Shown: piece after piece, positions 10,641 through 23,736 of the stretch
Numbering within the stretch: position 1 is the stretch's first letter
Layout of the letters: each line of letters begins with the position of its first letter
NCBI GenBank assembly: GCA_961205875.1
Contig: OY540822.1
Span: 11,162,501 to 11,226,500 of the forward strand
DNA from: Sialis fuliginosa
Taxonomy: Eukaryota > Arthropoda > Insecta > Megaloptera > Sialidae
Direction of reading: 5' to 3'
Length of the DNA stretch: 64,000 bases
Notes under the pieces: model-generated
Databases searched by the model: none
Told to the model about the DNA's origin: nothing
The model's input: the letters and a program-made list of their open reading frames with translations, nothing else
Made by a program: the position numbers and the translations under genes

Positions 10641-12134
10641 ATAAAATTTGATTTATGTTTAAATATGTTAAACTTGATATAAAATTAATTCATGAAATGG
10701 ACGTATGTTATAATTACAAGATAGCTGGACTGGCAAAAACCAGAGGTCCTAAGATTTAGGGGGCCTTCGACAAATATCCAGTTACCTTTTTTTGGGTCAC
10801 TTTATACCCTGAGTTGTTGAGATTTTAATTTTTAAGAGGGGCCCATCTTAAAAATTTTCCAAGAGCTTTAAATTTGAAATTATGCCAATGCCTATTTTGT
10901 CATGAATCACAAAATTCCACTTGTTCCAAAATAATACAAAATTGTAATGTATTATTAATATTATTATTATTATGTTTTTATGTGTATTTTATATTGAAAG
11001 AAATATAGTTTTTTACTTTAAACTTTCGTTGTTATTTATTTTTTCCAGAATTCGCTACATTTGTCAGCCTATCATATTGGGCTGATCCCTCACATTGGTG
11101 AGGGGGGGATTGGGCTAACAGAGCTCTACCCCAAAGAAGCAAAAAATGTCATTGAATTAATTTAAAATTTTTAATTGAAAGACCGAAAAAAACCTGGTCG
11201 AAAATTAGAGGCTCTTTTCGTTTGTTAGGAGGCCCATTTATGCTTGGGTGTCCTGAAAACATCAGTTATTACAACCAGAAGCCCACTTGGAGCTTATACA
11301 GAAGAATATTTGGAGCCCCCTTGAGAGATCCTAAAATAAAGTCAATAATATTAATAATAATAAATCTCAAAATATTTTATCGTTTAGTTTTTGCAAAAAA
11401 AAAATTTGTAGCATATTCAGTAGTACTTATATAGAAAATTTTAATGTATTACCTATAAATTGATAATATTTAAATTTAGCGGTTTTTAATTTTAGTTGTG
11501 AATACTGTCAATTGGGATGCATAGGAGTTGCCTATCTGTAGTATTTATTTATCTTCACAAAATACCGAATGTTATGGACGTCAAATAATTTTGTAAACTT
11601 TATTTTACACATATGTATATTGGAAAAAAATGATTTAATATTAGTGTTAATAATGGTGGAAAAAACATTTCAGTACGTAATTTTCTTTAATAAGTTATTT
11701 ATTGTTTTTCTTTACAATATATACGCTTCGTATATATTGAAAATTTTCCATTAATTCATACACGTCAAAAAAATGTTGTTTTTATTAATTTGTTAATAAC
11801 ATTTGTATTTTAACAATAATATGCATTTAAAATAAATACTTAAATATGTTATTGGTGTGTAGAAAAGAAAATTGGTATTAAAAGTGATAACAAGTAATAA
11901 ATTACAAGAAAAGATGAAAATTGTAGGTTCAGTGGACAATTATTTATATAATTAAATTGTATCACTTTTATTTAGTTTGTATTAAAATTAAACTATCAAA
12001 TATTTCTGATTATTAATAATACGAAAAGACAAATAAAAATATTAAACAGTGAATGTTATTGATGATATTGTTGTTGCCTTTACTTTGTTTATAATAATGA
12101 TATTTGTAACCACAAGAGTAATTTTCAACAGGAT

Positions 12135-15100
12135 ATGAGTGAAGACAATATCAATTGGTACCATGGAAAATTATCCAGAGAAAAAGCCGAACAACTGTTA
12201 AGAGATGGTATATAATTGTTAGTAGTGTTAAGTAATGTTGTTCTAAAACTACTTAATGTTTTAGAAGGAACAGGTGACGGTACATTCCTTGTCCGAGAAT
12301 GTAGCACAGCTGCGAGTGATTACGTTCTATCAGTTCTATGCAATGATCAAATAGTTCATTATCAGATTCGTAGGCACGGAGATGATGCATTTTTTTCTAT
12401 CGGTAATTATTATAAACCTATAGCCTCAATATATATATAAGAAGTGAAAACCATAGAGAATATTACAGAATTAATATCTCATTCAATTAATTATTGCTAA
12501 GTTCTTTATATATTTTTTAAACAGATGAAGAAAACACAATCCATGGTTTGGAGACACTGATCGAATATTACAAAAAAGATTGTCACCGCCTTGTAAGTCG
12601 GTTAATACATGCTTGTAAATCTGACCTACCTCCACCAGACTCTCGTAGACATGGCAGTACAAACCTCCTTCATCGTGCTACGAAAGAAGGACACTACATA
12701 CTTGTGTCAGAGCTTATGAAAGACACGTGCCGCAGTTTAGAGGCTAAGAACCAAGAAGGGCAGACTGCTGTTCATCTTGCCAGTCAAATAGGCAAGGACA
12801 GAATTCTGAAGAAACTGATTGATAGCGGTGCTAACATAAACTGTCGAGATTCTGCGGGTTACACTCCTTTACATGTGAGACATTTTTATTAACAAAACCA
12901 CTGTAAAATTTCTATCTTCCAGGTATTTTTGATAATAGTTTAATGTGCATTTAATGTTTTAGTATGCTTGCCAAAGTAATTTACCAAACACAGTCCAACT
13001 TCTGATCAGTCACGGTGCTAATGTTCAAGCTAGACACTCTGATACAGGCTGGGTGCCTCTGCACGAGGCAGCAAGTAGAGGTTGGTATGAAGTGGTCCGT
13101 GTGCTTTTAGCTTTTGATGCACCTGTGCGTCCACGTACAATAGACAATGAAACTCCGGAAGACCTCGCCATCGTAGGTAATCATGCAGAATGTGTCACAA
13201 CGCTAAGTAAGTGTAAATTATACATCGTGTTAAGTTTCTACAGTGCACACTGATGTATTTATTATTTTCAGAAGAGTATGAAAGACCTCGAGCTAAGTCG
13301 ATAAAAGAAAAATGGTACCACGGAACTTTAGATCGCAATGAAGCAACGACTCTTCTTAAAGATAAACCTGATGGAACATTTTTAATTCGGTATAGTGATC
13401 GTAACGGAGGTGCTCATGTTTTAACTATGATTTGTGAAGGAAAATTATTTAATTTTATCATACGTAAACAAAATGAATTTTTGTTCATTGATAATGGCCC
13501 ATATTTAGAATCACTAGAACATATTGTTGATTTTTATAGTTGTATGGCGGATGGTTTACCAACGACCTTACAGCATCCGTTATCACCTCAGCCCAAACCT
13601 CCATTACCAGAAGTAAGTTTCGCAGTGTCATTTGCAAAATAGTTATTAAATTGATCAGCTCCTTGACCAATCAGCGTTGGTGCGGGAATTGACGTCACCA
13701 CGAAGACATATTCAAATGTTATTAATAACATTAATATCAATTACAAAAAATTCCTTTTATTTTCGTATATTTTGATATTTTAACAACACATACAAATTTG
13801 ACATTGCAGAATCATAAAAAAGCTATCACAGACAATTTGGTCTATTCAAGAAGTGTCATTTTTTCTATTCTTACATTGGCAATACGTTCTGAGATTCTGA
13901 CAGCTTTTTATGATTTTGCAATGTCGAATTTATACTTCTTTAATTCTATGTGTTGTTATAATATCAAAAAATACAAAAATCATTTTTTTGTAATTGGTAT
14001 TTTATTTTATATTTATAACATTTGAATATGACGTCAATTCCTGCACCAATGCTGATTGGTCAATGAGCTGATGAGGCTACCTTGTCTTTATATATAAGAA
14101 AATTAGAAGTAAAATAAAAAAAGTTGTTTTCACAACTTTTCATGTAATTTAATTTATTTTTAGTTTTCAACAATGCCTCGTCCAAGCAAACACAACACAG
14201 TAAAAACTTCACAGCTGTCGAATGTGCCTAAACAACCATCACCTGTCAATACCCACAAAACACCATGCTTCTCTCAAACATTGCCTTTGATTCCACAACC
14301 CAAATCAGATCCTCTATTTTACGGCAACATATTCTCCATGTCACCTCCAACAAAGAGACCTCTCCCTATTAACGCATTAAATTTATTACCGAGTTTAAAC
14401 AACAACGTTGACAGTAGCTGGGATCAAATAACGATACCCCGCGAATACATATATCTCAAAGAAATGATCGGAGAAGGTGAATTTGGAAATGTTTATCGTG
14501 CACTTTACTCGGAACCCCAAAGGGTAACTCAAGAAGTAGCCGTAAAAACCTTACATTCAGAGCATGCTAAAAACGACAGAGATTCTTTCTTAAAAGAAAT
14601 CAAAATTATGATGCAGCTCAGTCATCATTGTATCATAAAGTTAATCGGTGTTTGTTACACTGACACTTTCATGATGATTCAGGAATATGCAGAATGTGGA
14701 TCGTTATTACAGTACCTGTTAGACTTTGCGGACCGCATTAGTCCCGATTATGAACTGAAAATATGGGCGGCACAAATAGCTTGTGGTAAATATAGTAAAA
14801 CATATCTGCCCCACTTATACAATTTATTTAATTTTGATTACATTTAGGTATGAAATATCTTGAAGAGCAACGTTTCGTTCACCGTGACTTAGCCGCTAGA
14901 AACATTTTGCTGGCTTCTCGAAACCAAGCAAAAATCAGTGATTTTGGTTTATCGAGAATGTTAAACACAGAGAAAGAATATTATATGGCACAGCAAGGTG
15001 GGAAGTGGCCTTTGAAATGGTACGCACCCGAATCGTACAACCTTGGCAAGTTTTCATCAGCTAGTGACGTTTGGAGTTTCGGAGTACTGCTTTGGGAAAT

Positions 15101-15403
15101 GTTCTCATTCGGTCTACAACCGTTTGGTGATAGGAAAGGTGCAGAAGTAAGTTATTAATCACTCTAAATGGGTCAGGTATTGTAACTTAAAATTATTATT
15201 TGAAGGTTATTCAAGCGATTGATGACGGAGAAAGATTAGCTCAACCAAGTAAGTGTCCTGATAATGTATATGAAATAATGCTACAATGTTGGGACTTTAA
15301 TACGCAAAAACGACCGACTTTCGTACATCTGTTGGATGTATTCTCATCAGATCCTGATTACATAAATATTAAAGAATTAGTGGTTGATAGAGACATCATT
15401 TAA
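12135..15403 (+). CDS. shark: Shark-type SH2-ankyrin-SH2 tyrosine kinase
   Basis: This is a cytoplasmic non-receptor tyrosine kinase. In Drosophila, Shark acts downstream of the engulfment receptor Draper and in epithelial signalling. Exons: 12135-12207, 12265-12402, 12525-12874, 12963-13206, 13272-13612, 14164-14785, 14848-15146, 15206-15403. Every junction keeps frame, giving 754 aa. Domains: SH2 at about residues 8-105 (WYHGKL, GTFLVRE), ankyrin repeats at about 115-260 ([21 protein letters not shown]), a second SH2 at about 281-375 (KWYHGTL, GTFLIRY), a basic Pro-rich linker, then kinase from about 478. Kinase motifs are [25 protein letters not shown] and KWYAPES, so it looks catalytically intact. 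The start was chosen because the first SH2 begins seven codons later. A 5'-UTR intron is likely. Intron 5 holds a foldback element. Confidence 0.93.
13652..14074. mobile_element. Foldback MITE-like element in shark intron 5
   Basis: The terminal ~46 bp arms are near-perfect inverted copies: TGATCAGCTCCTTGACCAAT at the left mirrors ATTGGTCAATGAGCTGATGA at the right. Complementarity continues inward (GACATTGCAGAATCATAAAA against TTTTATGATTTTGCAATGTC), so most of the 423 bp is one hairpin centred near 13863. No clear target-site duplication was seen and no ORF is credible. In the shark pre-mRNA it would form a long double-stranded stem. Confidence 0.85.
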
Positions 15404-15441
15404 CACATTGACATTTTGGGAACAGACAAAACACATGTCAA

Positions 15442-15447
15442 AATAAA
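15442..15447 (+). terminator. Candidate shark poly(A) signal
   Basis: AATAAA lies 38 bp after the shark stop codon and is the first such hexamer downstream. A second AATAAA follows near 15475. Confidence 0.4.
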
Positions 15448-16170
15448 TAACGAGATGATTTTCATGTGCAGCAATAATAAATACGAGTTCTTGTTTTGCC
15501 ATTATAATCACTACAATATTTTAAAACATTCCAAAAGTTGATTCAAAATCTAAAAACAAAATTCCCAATGATTTTATGTACTTATATTTTTACGGTTTAG
15601 AATCTATTTGTGTCCAAATATTTTTCTTCATAAAATATTGAGCAAATGAAATCAATCTTCATTCAAAGATTGTCAGAGAAATATAATTCTAATTTGTACA
15701 CGCATTTTACATTATAATAAATTTATTTACAAATTATATTTTTAGAATATTCTAAAATATTTATTTTTAATAAAACTGATCTTCGTTTTTAACTTTTCTT
15801 AAAACTATTTTATTTTTATATTCATACCAAATTGAGAAATTTTAAATTTAAATGTAATGGTTAAAGTAAAAAATATATGTAGTTTATATTATATTGTTTA
15901 GATCTATATATTTTTTGTTTTCTATGAGCTTTTTGCATTATTTAGTCATAAATATGATAAATTCTTTCAAATCTAATATGATCTGACTTAAAAAATAGAT
16001 TTTATAGAATTTATTGTAATAACTTATACATTCAGTATTTTCAATATTAACATTGCATTTAAATAGTTCTATTTTTAAGGGACCAATTTTCCACTAGATT
16101 CAAAAATAGTTAAGGTACATGATATATTAATTTTTAAAATGTTAATTTCCCAATTTTTATCATTGTTATT

Positions 16171-16377
16171 CAAAGAGATTGTATGACATAGAGGAAGTGA
16201 GCCATAGCACTTTATGTAGAAATTATTAAGAGAAAGAAAATATTGAGTATCGACGTGATGTGGATTGTTGTTTCTGGAGAATCTTTATTCTGTGGTCCAC
16301 AATCTTGGTCTTTCTCTATCTACCGAGAGTTATTGTTTTCAGCTGGCTTACTATCTTTATGTCATACAATCTCTTTG
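16171..16377. mobile_element. hAT-type MITE (207 bp) with 8-bp target duplication
   Basis: The ends are inverted copies over about 34 bp, starting CAAAGAGATTGTATGACATA. The element is flanked on both sides by TTGTTATT (16163-16170 and 16378-16385). An 8-bp duplication and a terminus fitting YARNG are hallmarks of the hAT superfamily. There is no ORF, so it is non-autonomous. It lies between shark and SRP54. Confidence 0.9.
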
Positions 16378-16830
16378 TTGTTATTGTCTGTTTAAATGGG
16401 TAATATTTTTACTAGTGATTAATTAAGTGCCAATATTATATACGATGTGCCTTTTGATAAGCTCAAATCTACTCTTCTTTATTTCATAGTAAACTGTATT
16501 TTCCAAATATTATTGTGATTAAATATATTTTATTCAAGTTATATACTATGTGTTTAATTTCTTTTATACTAAAAAATATTTTTTATAAGACAGGTGGTAT
16601 TTGATTCTGTTTGCATCTTCGATAAAAAAGTGAAATGTTTTTTCAAACTACTATAAAATTAAAAGGATTTTTAAGGTATGTGTTATTTCAGTATACATCA
16701 ATGATAAAGTATGCATATTATATATTATTCTGTGGTACATATATACTTATTAACTTATTGCATTCTCCACATTGTTATTTTTTTACGTAGAAATTTTTAA
16801 AGTTAGGGATTTTTATCATTTGTAATTTTG

Positions 16831-16852
16831 ACATGTGAGAAACGTCACATGT
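16831..16852. promoter_or_regulatory. Palindromic E-box-like site upstream of SRP54
   Basis: ACATGTGA (16831-16838) and TCACATGT (16845-16852) form a perfect inverted repeat about 130 bp before the SRP54 ATG. CACATG/CATGTG is an E-box form. Its role as a promoter element is inferred from position only. Confidence 0.3.
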
Positions 16853-16874
16853 ACAAATGTCAACTACTGCCAAC

Positions 16875-16895
16875 ATGGCAGACAAAAAACAATAA
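16875..16895 (+). other. Possible upstream ORF in the SRP54 leader (6 codons)
   Basis: An ATG in a strong context (CCAACATGG) opens a six-codon ORF, Met-Ala-Asp-Lys-Lys-Gln, ending TAA, 86 bp before the SRP54 start. It matters only if transcription starts upstream of 16875, which the sequence does not show. Confidence 0.3.
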
Positions 16896-16975
16896 TAAAT
16901 ATCATAAATGTCGTGTGTTGTATGGTGAAATTGTAGAAAATTCATTGAATGTACTGTTAAATTGGATGTAAATAG

Positions 16976-18878
<1,903 letters not shown>

Positions 18879-19706
18879 TATTAGATAAATTGTAATTAAG
18901 AGTGTGTTAGTATATACAATATTATTCTCTAGCAAAATTTTAAGTTTTTAACTGTAACTATTTCTAAAATAGACATTTATTTTAATACCTATAAGTTTCA
19001 TTATCTTATTTGGGTCAATATACTTAACATACTCTTAATATTCAAACTCATTTATAAAAAAATTTTGTAATAAAATTGTATAATGAATTAAATTATAAGT
19101 TGTTTATAAAAATGTTTTATTAATTCTACCCACTTTTAATTAAACTATATTTTTTCGGAACCTAACCCCCTTTTTCTACTAGCTCTGGGTCTCATATAAC
19201 ATGGCATTTTCTAGGAACCTATTTACTGTGTTGTAAGAAGGTTACCTGTAAACTGTTACTTTGTTTATTCTCAGATTCCATAAAGATTAATAAATAAAAT
19301 ATTAGTTTTAACTACTGGTAAAGAATTATTAAAATCATCTGTTGAAAAGAATTTGTAAATAAAAAAACAATTAACATATTTATTATATTTAATAACAATC
19401 GTTCTCCCGATACAAAATAAGAATTGTATTACAGAAAAAACAATACCAACAATTTATAAACGTATCTATACTATAACTGAATGACTATACTTTAAAAAAA
19501 TAAAGCTTAGTATAAAAGTATCAAATTTTAGTGAAAATACTTCCTTCACCATCATATATAAAGTATAAAATGTTTTTGTACTCTATTTTAAATTTAAAAG
19601 ACCATTTTAACCATCATTTCTATAATACTTGTTTATACATTAGAACGGTTGAAATAAGAAATGATGGGTGATATAATGTATATAATATTTTATAGTGGTT
19701 ATGTAA
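18879..19706. other. Intergenic DNA between convergent SRP54 and SCPX
   Basis: This holds the 3' UTRs of the two convergent genes. AATAAA at 19069-19074 may end SRP54 transcripts. TTTATT near 19376 could serve the minus-strand SCPX. It is AT-rich, with no exon-like sequence or recognisable element. Confidence 0.55.
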
Positions 19707-22090
19707 CTACAATTTAGCTCGTAACAAATCAATTTTCTTAGCAGCAACTCGTTGTAAGTCTGCAAGTTTCATTGCTAAACCCATGTTGCCTTGTATTTTC
19801 ACTTTCCCCTGGAAGAAAGCCTTCTGTGGATTTATTTTTCCAGATAGAAAATCAACGACATCTTCATCACTCACAATGAATGTAACATCGGCTTTGTCTA
19901 AAAAACAATCAATTCTTAGAAAGTGAAATCAGTAATTATAATATATGGTATTGTGCAGCGTACCTTGGCCATTATACACAACTTTTCCTTTTCCGACTTT
20001 AGCATTGATAACCCAATAAGCTTCTTTCCCAAGAGTGCTGTTTTTCACACGTAGACCGTAAACACCTCTGAATTTGTCAATCAATTTTTCATCATCGTCA
20101 TGCATGGCTTGTTCTAAAATCCTCAAGTATTTGGTAACTTTAAAATCTTCCGGGCCATCTACTGAAGCTGACGTAGCTTGAAGTGTAACGTTAGCATTGC
20201 TTGGTTGTTTCCTGAAATAAAAGAAATGTGTGAAGCTCTATAGCAAGCTATATTGAACAATGAAATTACCTGGCGTGTGCTGGAAATCCGTGCCTGTACA
20301 AAGCCACGACTGAAGCACCACCCAATCCGATATTATGTTGTAAAGCTAATTGAGCATTTGAAACCTGGCGTTTTCCAGCAAGACCTCTCAACTGCCAGCA
20401 CAACTCTGAACATTGAGCCAGACCTGGAAAAGAAATGTTTTGGTTTATATTTCGTGTGAAAATATCAAACAACTAGACTTACCGGTAGCACCTAGAGGGT
20501 GACCTTTGGAGATGAGTCCACCGCTTGGATTTATCACATACTTTCCACCATAAGTGTTATCTCCTCGGTCAATCATTTCACCGGCTTTGCCGGGTGGGCA
20601 AAGTCCTAAAGCTTCATAAGTGATTAGTTCATTGGCTGAAAAACAGTCATGCAGTTCTACAACATTTACATCTGTCGGTTTGTATGGAGTCTTGCTGAAT
20701 AAACGCTCAGCTGCAACTTTAGTCATGTCGTATCCGACCTACAAAAATAATAAATCAGTATGGCTATAGCTGGCAATATTTAAATAACATACAATTTTCA
20801 TCAGACTCTTATCTGTGAAGGTCGAAGGTAAATCTGTAGCCATTTCCATTCCTACAATTTCAATAGCTTGCGATTCTAAGCCGTGAGCTCTGACAAATTC
20901 TTCAGAGACAACTATAGCTGCTGCAGAGCCGTCGCTTGTAGGGCAGCATTGTAATTTTGTCAACGGACCAAACACTTGAGGAGAGTTGATTATTTGTTCT
21001 AATGAATATTCATCTTGGAACTGTGAGTATCTGAAACATTAGTAAACAATTAGATCATATGTCGCTTTGTAACATATCTGATCAGCTTACGGATTATTTG
21101 TAGAATGTTTATGATTTTTATAAGCAATTTTAGCAAAGTGTTCAGGGCGGGTGCCATATTTCTCCATGTGTTCTTTACCGGCATTTCCAAACATTTGAGC
21201 TGTCACGGGCGAATGATCCATGCCGACTAATTCAGACATTAAAGTTACATGTTTGTCTAAAGGATTTGTACGATCTGCAAACTAAACAAATAAAATATAA
21301 TCGTTGTATTTTACAAATATAAAAAATCTTTAAGTATTTACTTTCGACATCAATGAGCCACGTTCCATTTTCTCAAAACCTAAAGCCAATACACAATGGT
21401 TTCCAGCTTCTATCATTTGTTTAGCCATGAGTAAAGCTGTAGAACCAGTTGAACAGTTGTTGTTAACATTGTAAACAGGAATACCTGTCATACCTATTTC
21501 ATAAACGGCCCTTTGTCCACAAGTAGAGTCACCTATAAAGTATTCATGATACAATGTTCGAAATATAAATATGAAAAACATTAAAATTATATTGAATAAT
21601 ATTTTGTCATAACTAATCTCTGGTAGTTGATAAGAGGTTCAAATTACAGTATTTCTTATCAAAATTCTTTGACATAAAAAACAATAAGCAAACTAAAAAA
21701 AAAAAATACTATACTTAATATATTATATGTATTTATATACAACATATTGTACATAATACGTATTAAATATCATGTTAATAATATTTATTATACAGTATTT
21801 ATATGGACCAGCATTATTGTTTTCAAGGAAAATTTAATTAATAACAAGAATATTAACTCACCGTATACGTAACCAACACATATCTGTTGAATATCTGAAT
21901 GTCTGATTTTAGCATCGGCTAAAGCTTTTGTGACTGCCTCTTTGGCCATATCAGGGTAATCAAAATCATTTCTTCTTCCTGGTTTTTCAAACTAAAAAGT
22001 TTTTCCATTAGTAGAAAGTAATAATCATGAATACCTTAAATATCTAACCTTTGTCATTCCAACACCGACAACGAAAACTTTACGTGCCAT
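19707..22090 (-). CDS. ScpX: Sterol carrier protein X: peroxisomal 3-ketoacyl-CoA thiolase fused to SCP2
   Basis: SCPx cleaves branched 3-oxoacyl-CoAs in peroxisomal beta-oxidation, and its C-terminal SCP2 domain binds sterols and lipids; in insects it has been linked to sterol uptake. Exons in transcript order: 22090-22049, 21991-21862, 21532-21342, 21281-21091, 21030-20793, 20738-20483, 20423-20270, 20211-19964, 19897-19707. Frame is kept throughout, giving 546 aa (human 547). The thiolase part has the nucleophile Cys at about residue 84 in [13 protein letters not shown] at about 294 and GHPLGATG near 345. The SCP2 domain covers about 430-546. The product ends Arg-Ala-Lys-Leu, a PTS1-type peroxisomal signal. 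The two domains have no stop between them. An internal SCP2-only promoter, known in vertebrates, is not evident. Confidence 0.96.
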
Positions 22091-22304
22091 TTTTGCAATT
22101 GTAAAATAAAGTCTTGAGGAAATATAATACTAAAATATTATAAACTATAATTATAATGTAGACGTGTTTTATAAGTGAAAGCTCGTCTTGAACTCTACAC
22201 AGATTCCAAAAGTCAAAGAAATCAACAAATCATCATATAATTATAAAAACAAGGAGCAAGTGCATTGGCTATAAAACTAGTAAGACAAGGATATATAATA
22301 GTAC

Positions 22305-22310
22305 CACGTG
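22305..22310. promoter_or_regulatory. CACGTG E-box upstream of SCPX
   Basis: The sequence ACCACGTGAC, about 215 bp upstream of the SCPX ATG, contains a canonical CACGTG E-box. Read on the gene's strand it is GTCACGTGGT, near the site bound by USF/TFEB-type bHLH-Zip factors. Use in vivo is not shown. Confidence 0.35.
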
Positions 22311-22414
22311 ACGTTTATCAACTAATGGCAAAAATAACCTTGAGCGACAACAGCGCTGCAGGTGGTTTTGGATTCACTTGTAAACTAAAATACATAGATT
22401 ACAAATGAATGTTA

Positions 22415-22571
22415 GGATCCACTGATTCACAGCATGAGCGGTTGGTGATCGATGAATTTTGATTGGCTAATTTATGGAATTTCTAGTACATTTCACCAGA
22501 AATTCCATAAATCAGCCAATGAAAACTCGCCGGTCACTAACTGATACCTAACCGTTTATTGCCGTGAATCC
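22415..22571. mobile_element. Palindromic MITE-like element upstream of SCPX
   Basis: GATTGGCTAATTTATGGAAT on the left mirrors ATTCCATAAATCAGCCAAT on the right, with only a short loop. Weaker complementarity extends outward to GGATCCAC and GTGAATCC at the ends. No target duplication is obvious. It contains two inverted CCAAT boxes (ATTGG/CCAAT), a common promoter motif, so it could influence either neighbour. Confidence 0.7.
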
Positions 22572-23217
22572 GAACAATATTTGACGGATTTGACCGATTT
22601 GACGTTTCAAATGACAGATAAACTATTAATATAAATATGTAAATATTAATGATATTTAAAAATAATTGTCATAAAAGGTTCTGTATGTGTTTCCTATTAT
22701 TCAAATAAAAAATCTTTTCATGAAATAGAAGGTGTATTATTTGCAGATAATAGAATTACTAATCAGCAGACTCTACATCAGTGATTATAAAACCTTTTTA
22801 TTGGAAAGAACCCTTATGTTAAATGATTAGAAAATTCACAGCATTTTAATACTTTTCTGTGTTTGATTATTAATCTTGTTTTTGTTAAACAAGAATCCTA
22901 AATTTAGTGGACTAATTAGAATTTCTTAGAAATGATCAAATTTAAATATTATATACATATATATATTATACAATATGTATATGTCGTTTTGACAAATATG
23001 CGACATCCCGTTTGAGAATCACTGCTCCATATGATCTCCAAGTTTTTTAACATTGGGTTTCAAGTAATACATTATAATACATATTCTATTTCTATGAGAA
23101 TTAGATGATATAATCAAGATTACTTATAAATTATTCATTAGGTTTGGCGATTTGACTTATGAGTGTATGAAGTGTCTAATTATCGTTAATTGACTTGGTT
23201 TTAAAATAAAAGTAATA

Positions 23218-23704
23218 ATGACAAAGGTGTGTTACAGTTTTTTGCTATTTTAAAATTTGCTCTTAAATGTAAACATTAATTTGTTGTACAATACAATTTA
23301 GTAGCATGGTAAAATATTGGAATAAAATGCTTTGTATCTTTCAGATTAAATTAAAATTTGCGACAATAGAAGATCTTCAAAACAGCATAAGGGTTCCTTC
23401 TATTGAAGAACCTAAAAAGTAAGTTATATTTACATTTTCTAATTAGGTTCTAATATGAATAATAAACCTCATTTTGTTTACAGATATATTGCAAGTCTAA
23501 AAAAACTTGCCGCTGAGGGTAAGAAGAAACTTGAAGACAAGTTATTTGAAGATGCATTTATATATTTTTATAAGTATATGTTACTTTTCGGAGAAAAAAA
23601 TAAGATTAAAAACCTAAATGCACAGAAAGATTTAATAGAATCTATTGATGTAATGAAACAATTAGAAGAACTTCACATGATTTTAACAAATGAATATAAA
23701 GAAG

Positions 23705-23736
<32 letters not shown>

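Larger units (their letters stand above)
9431..12134. other. Intergenic, AT-rich, no gene seen
   Basis: No credible exon chain was found upstream of shark. The segment holds the hairpin at 9798-9834 and the dispersed repeat at 10420-10640. A mixed stretch at 10720-11340 with phrases such as GGGGGCCTTC and GAGGCCCATT looks like an old transposon of unknown type. ORFs here are short and low-complexity. An AG at 12129-12130, just before the shark ATG, could close a 5'-UTR intron starting in this segment. Confidence 0.6.
22091..23217. other. Divergent intergenic region between SCPX and the USP8-like gene
   Basis: This 1.1 kb holds the upstream regions of both genes. Visible items are an E-box at 22305-22310 and a palindromic element at 22415-22571. 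The right half is plain AT-rich DNA with no clear TATA box or exon. Confidence 0.6.
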
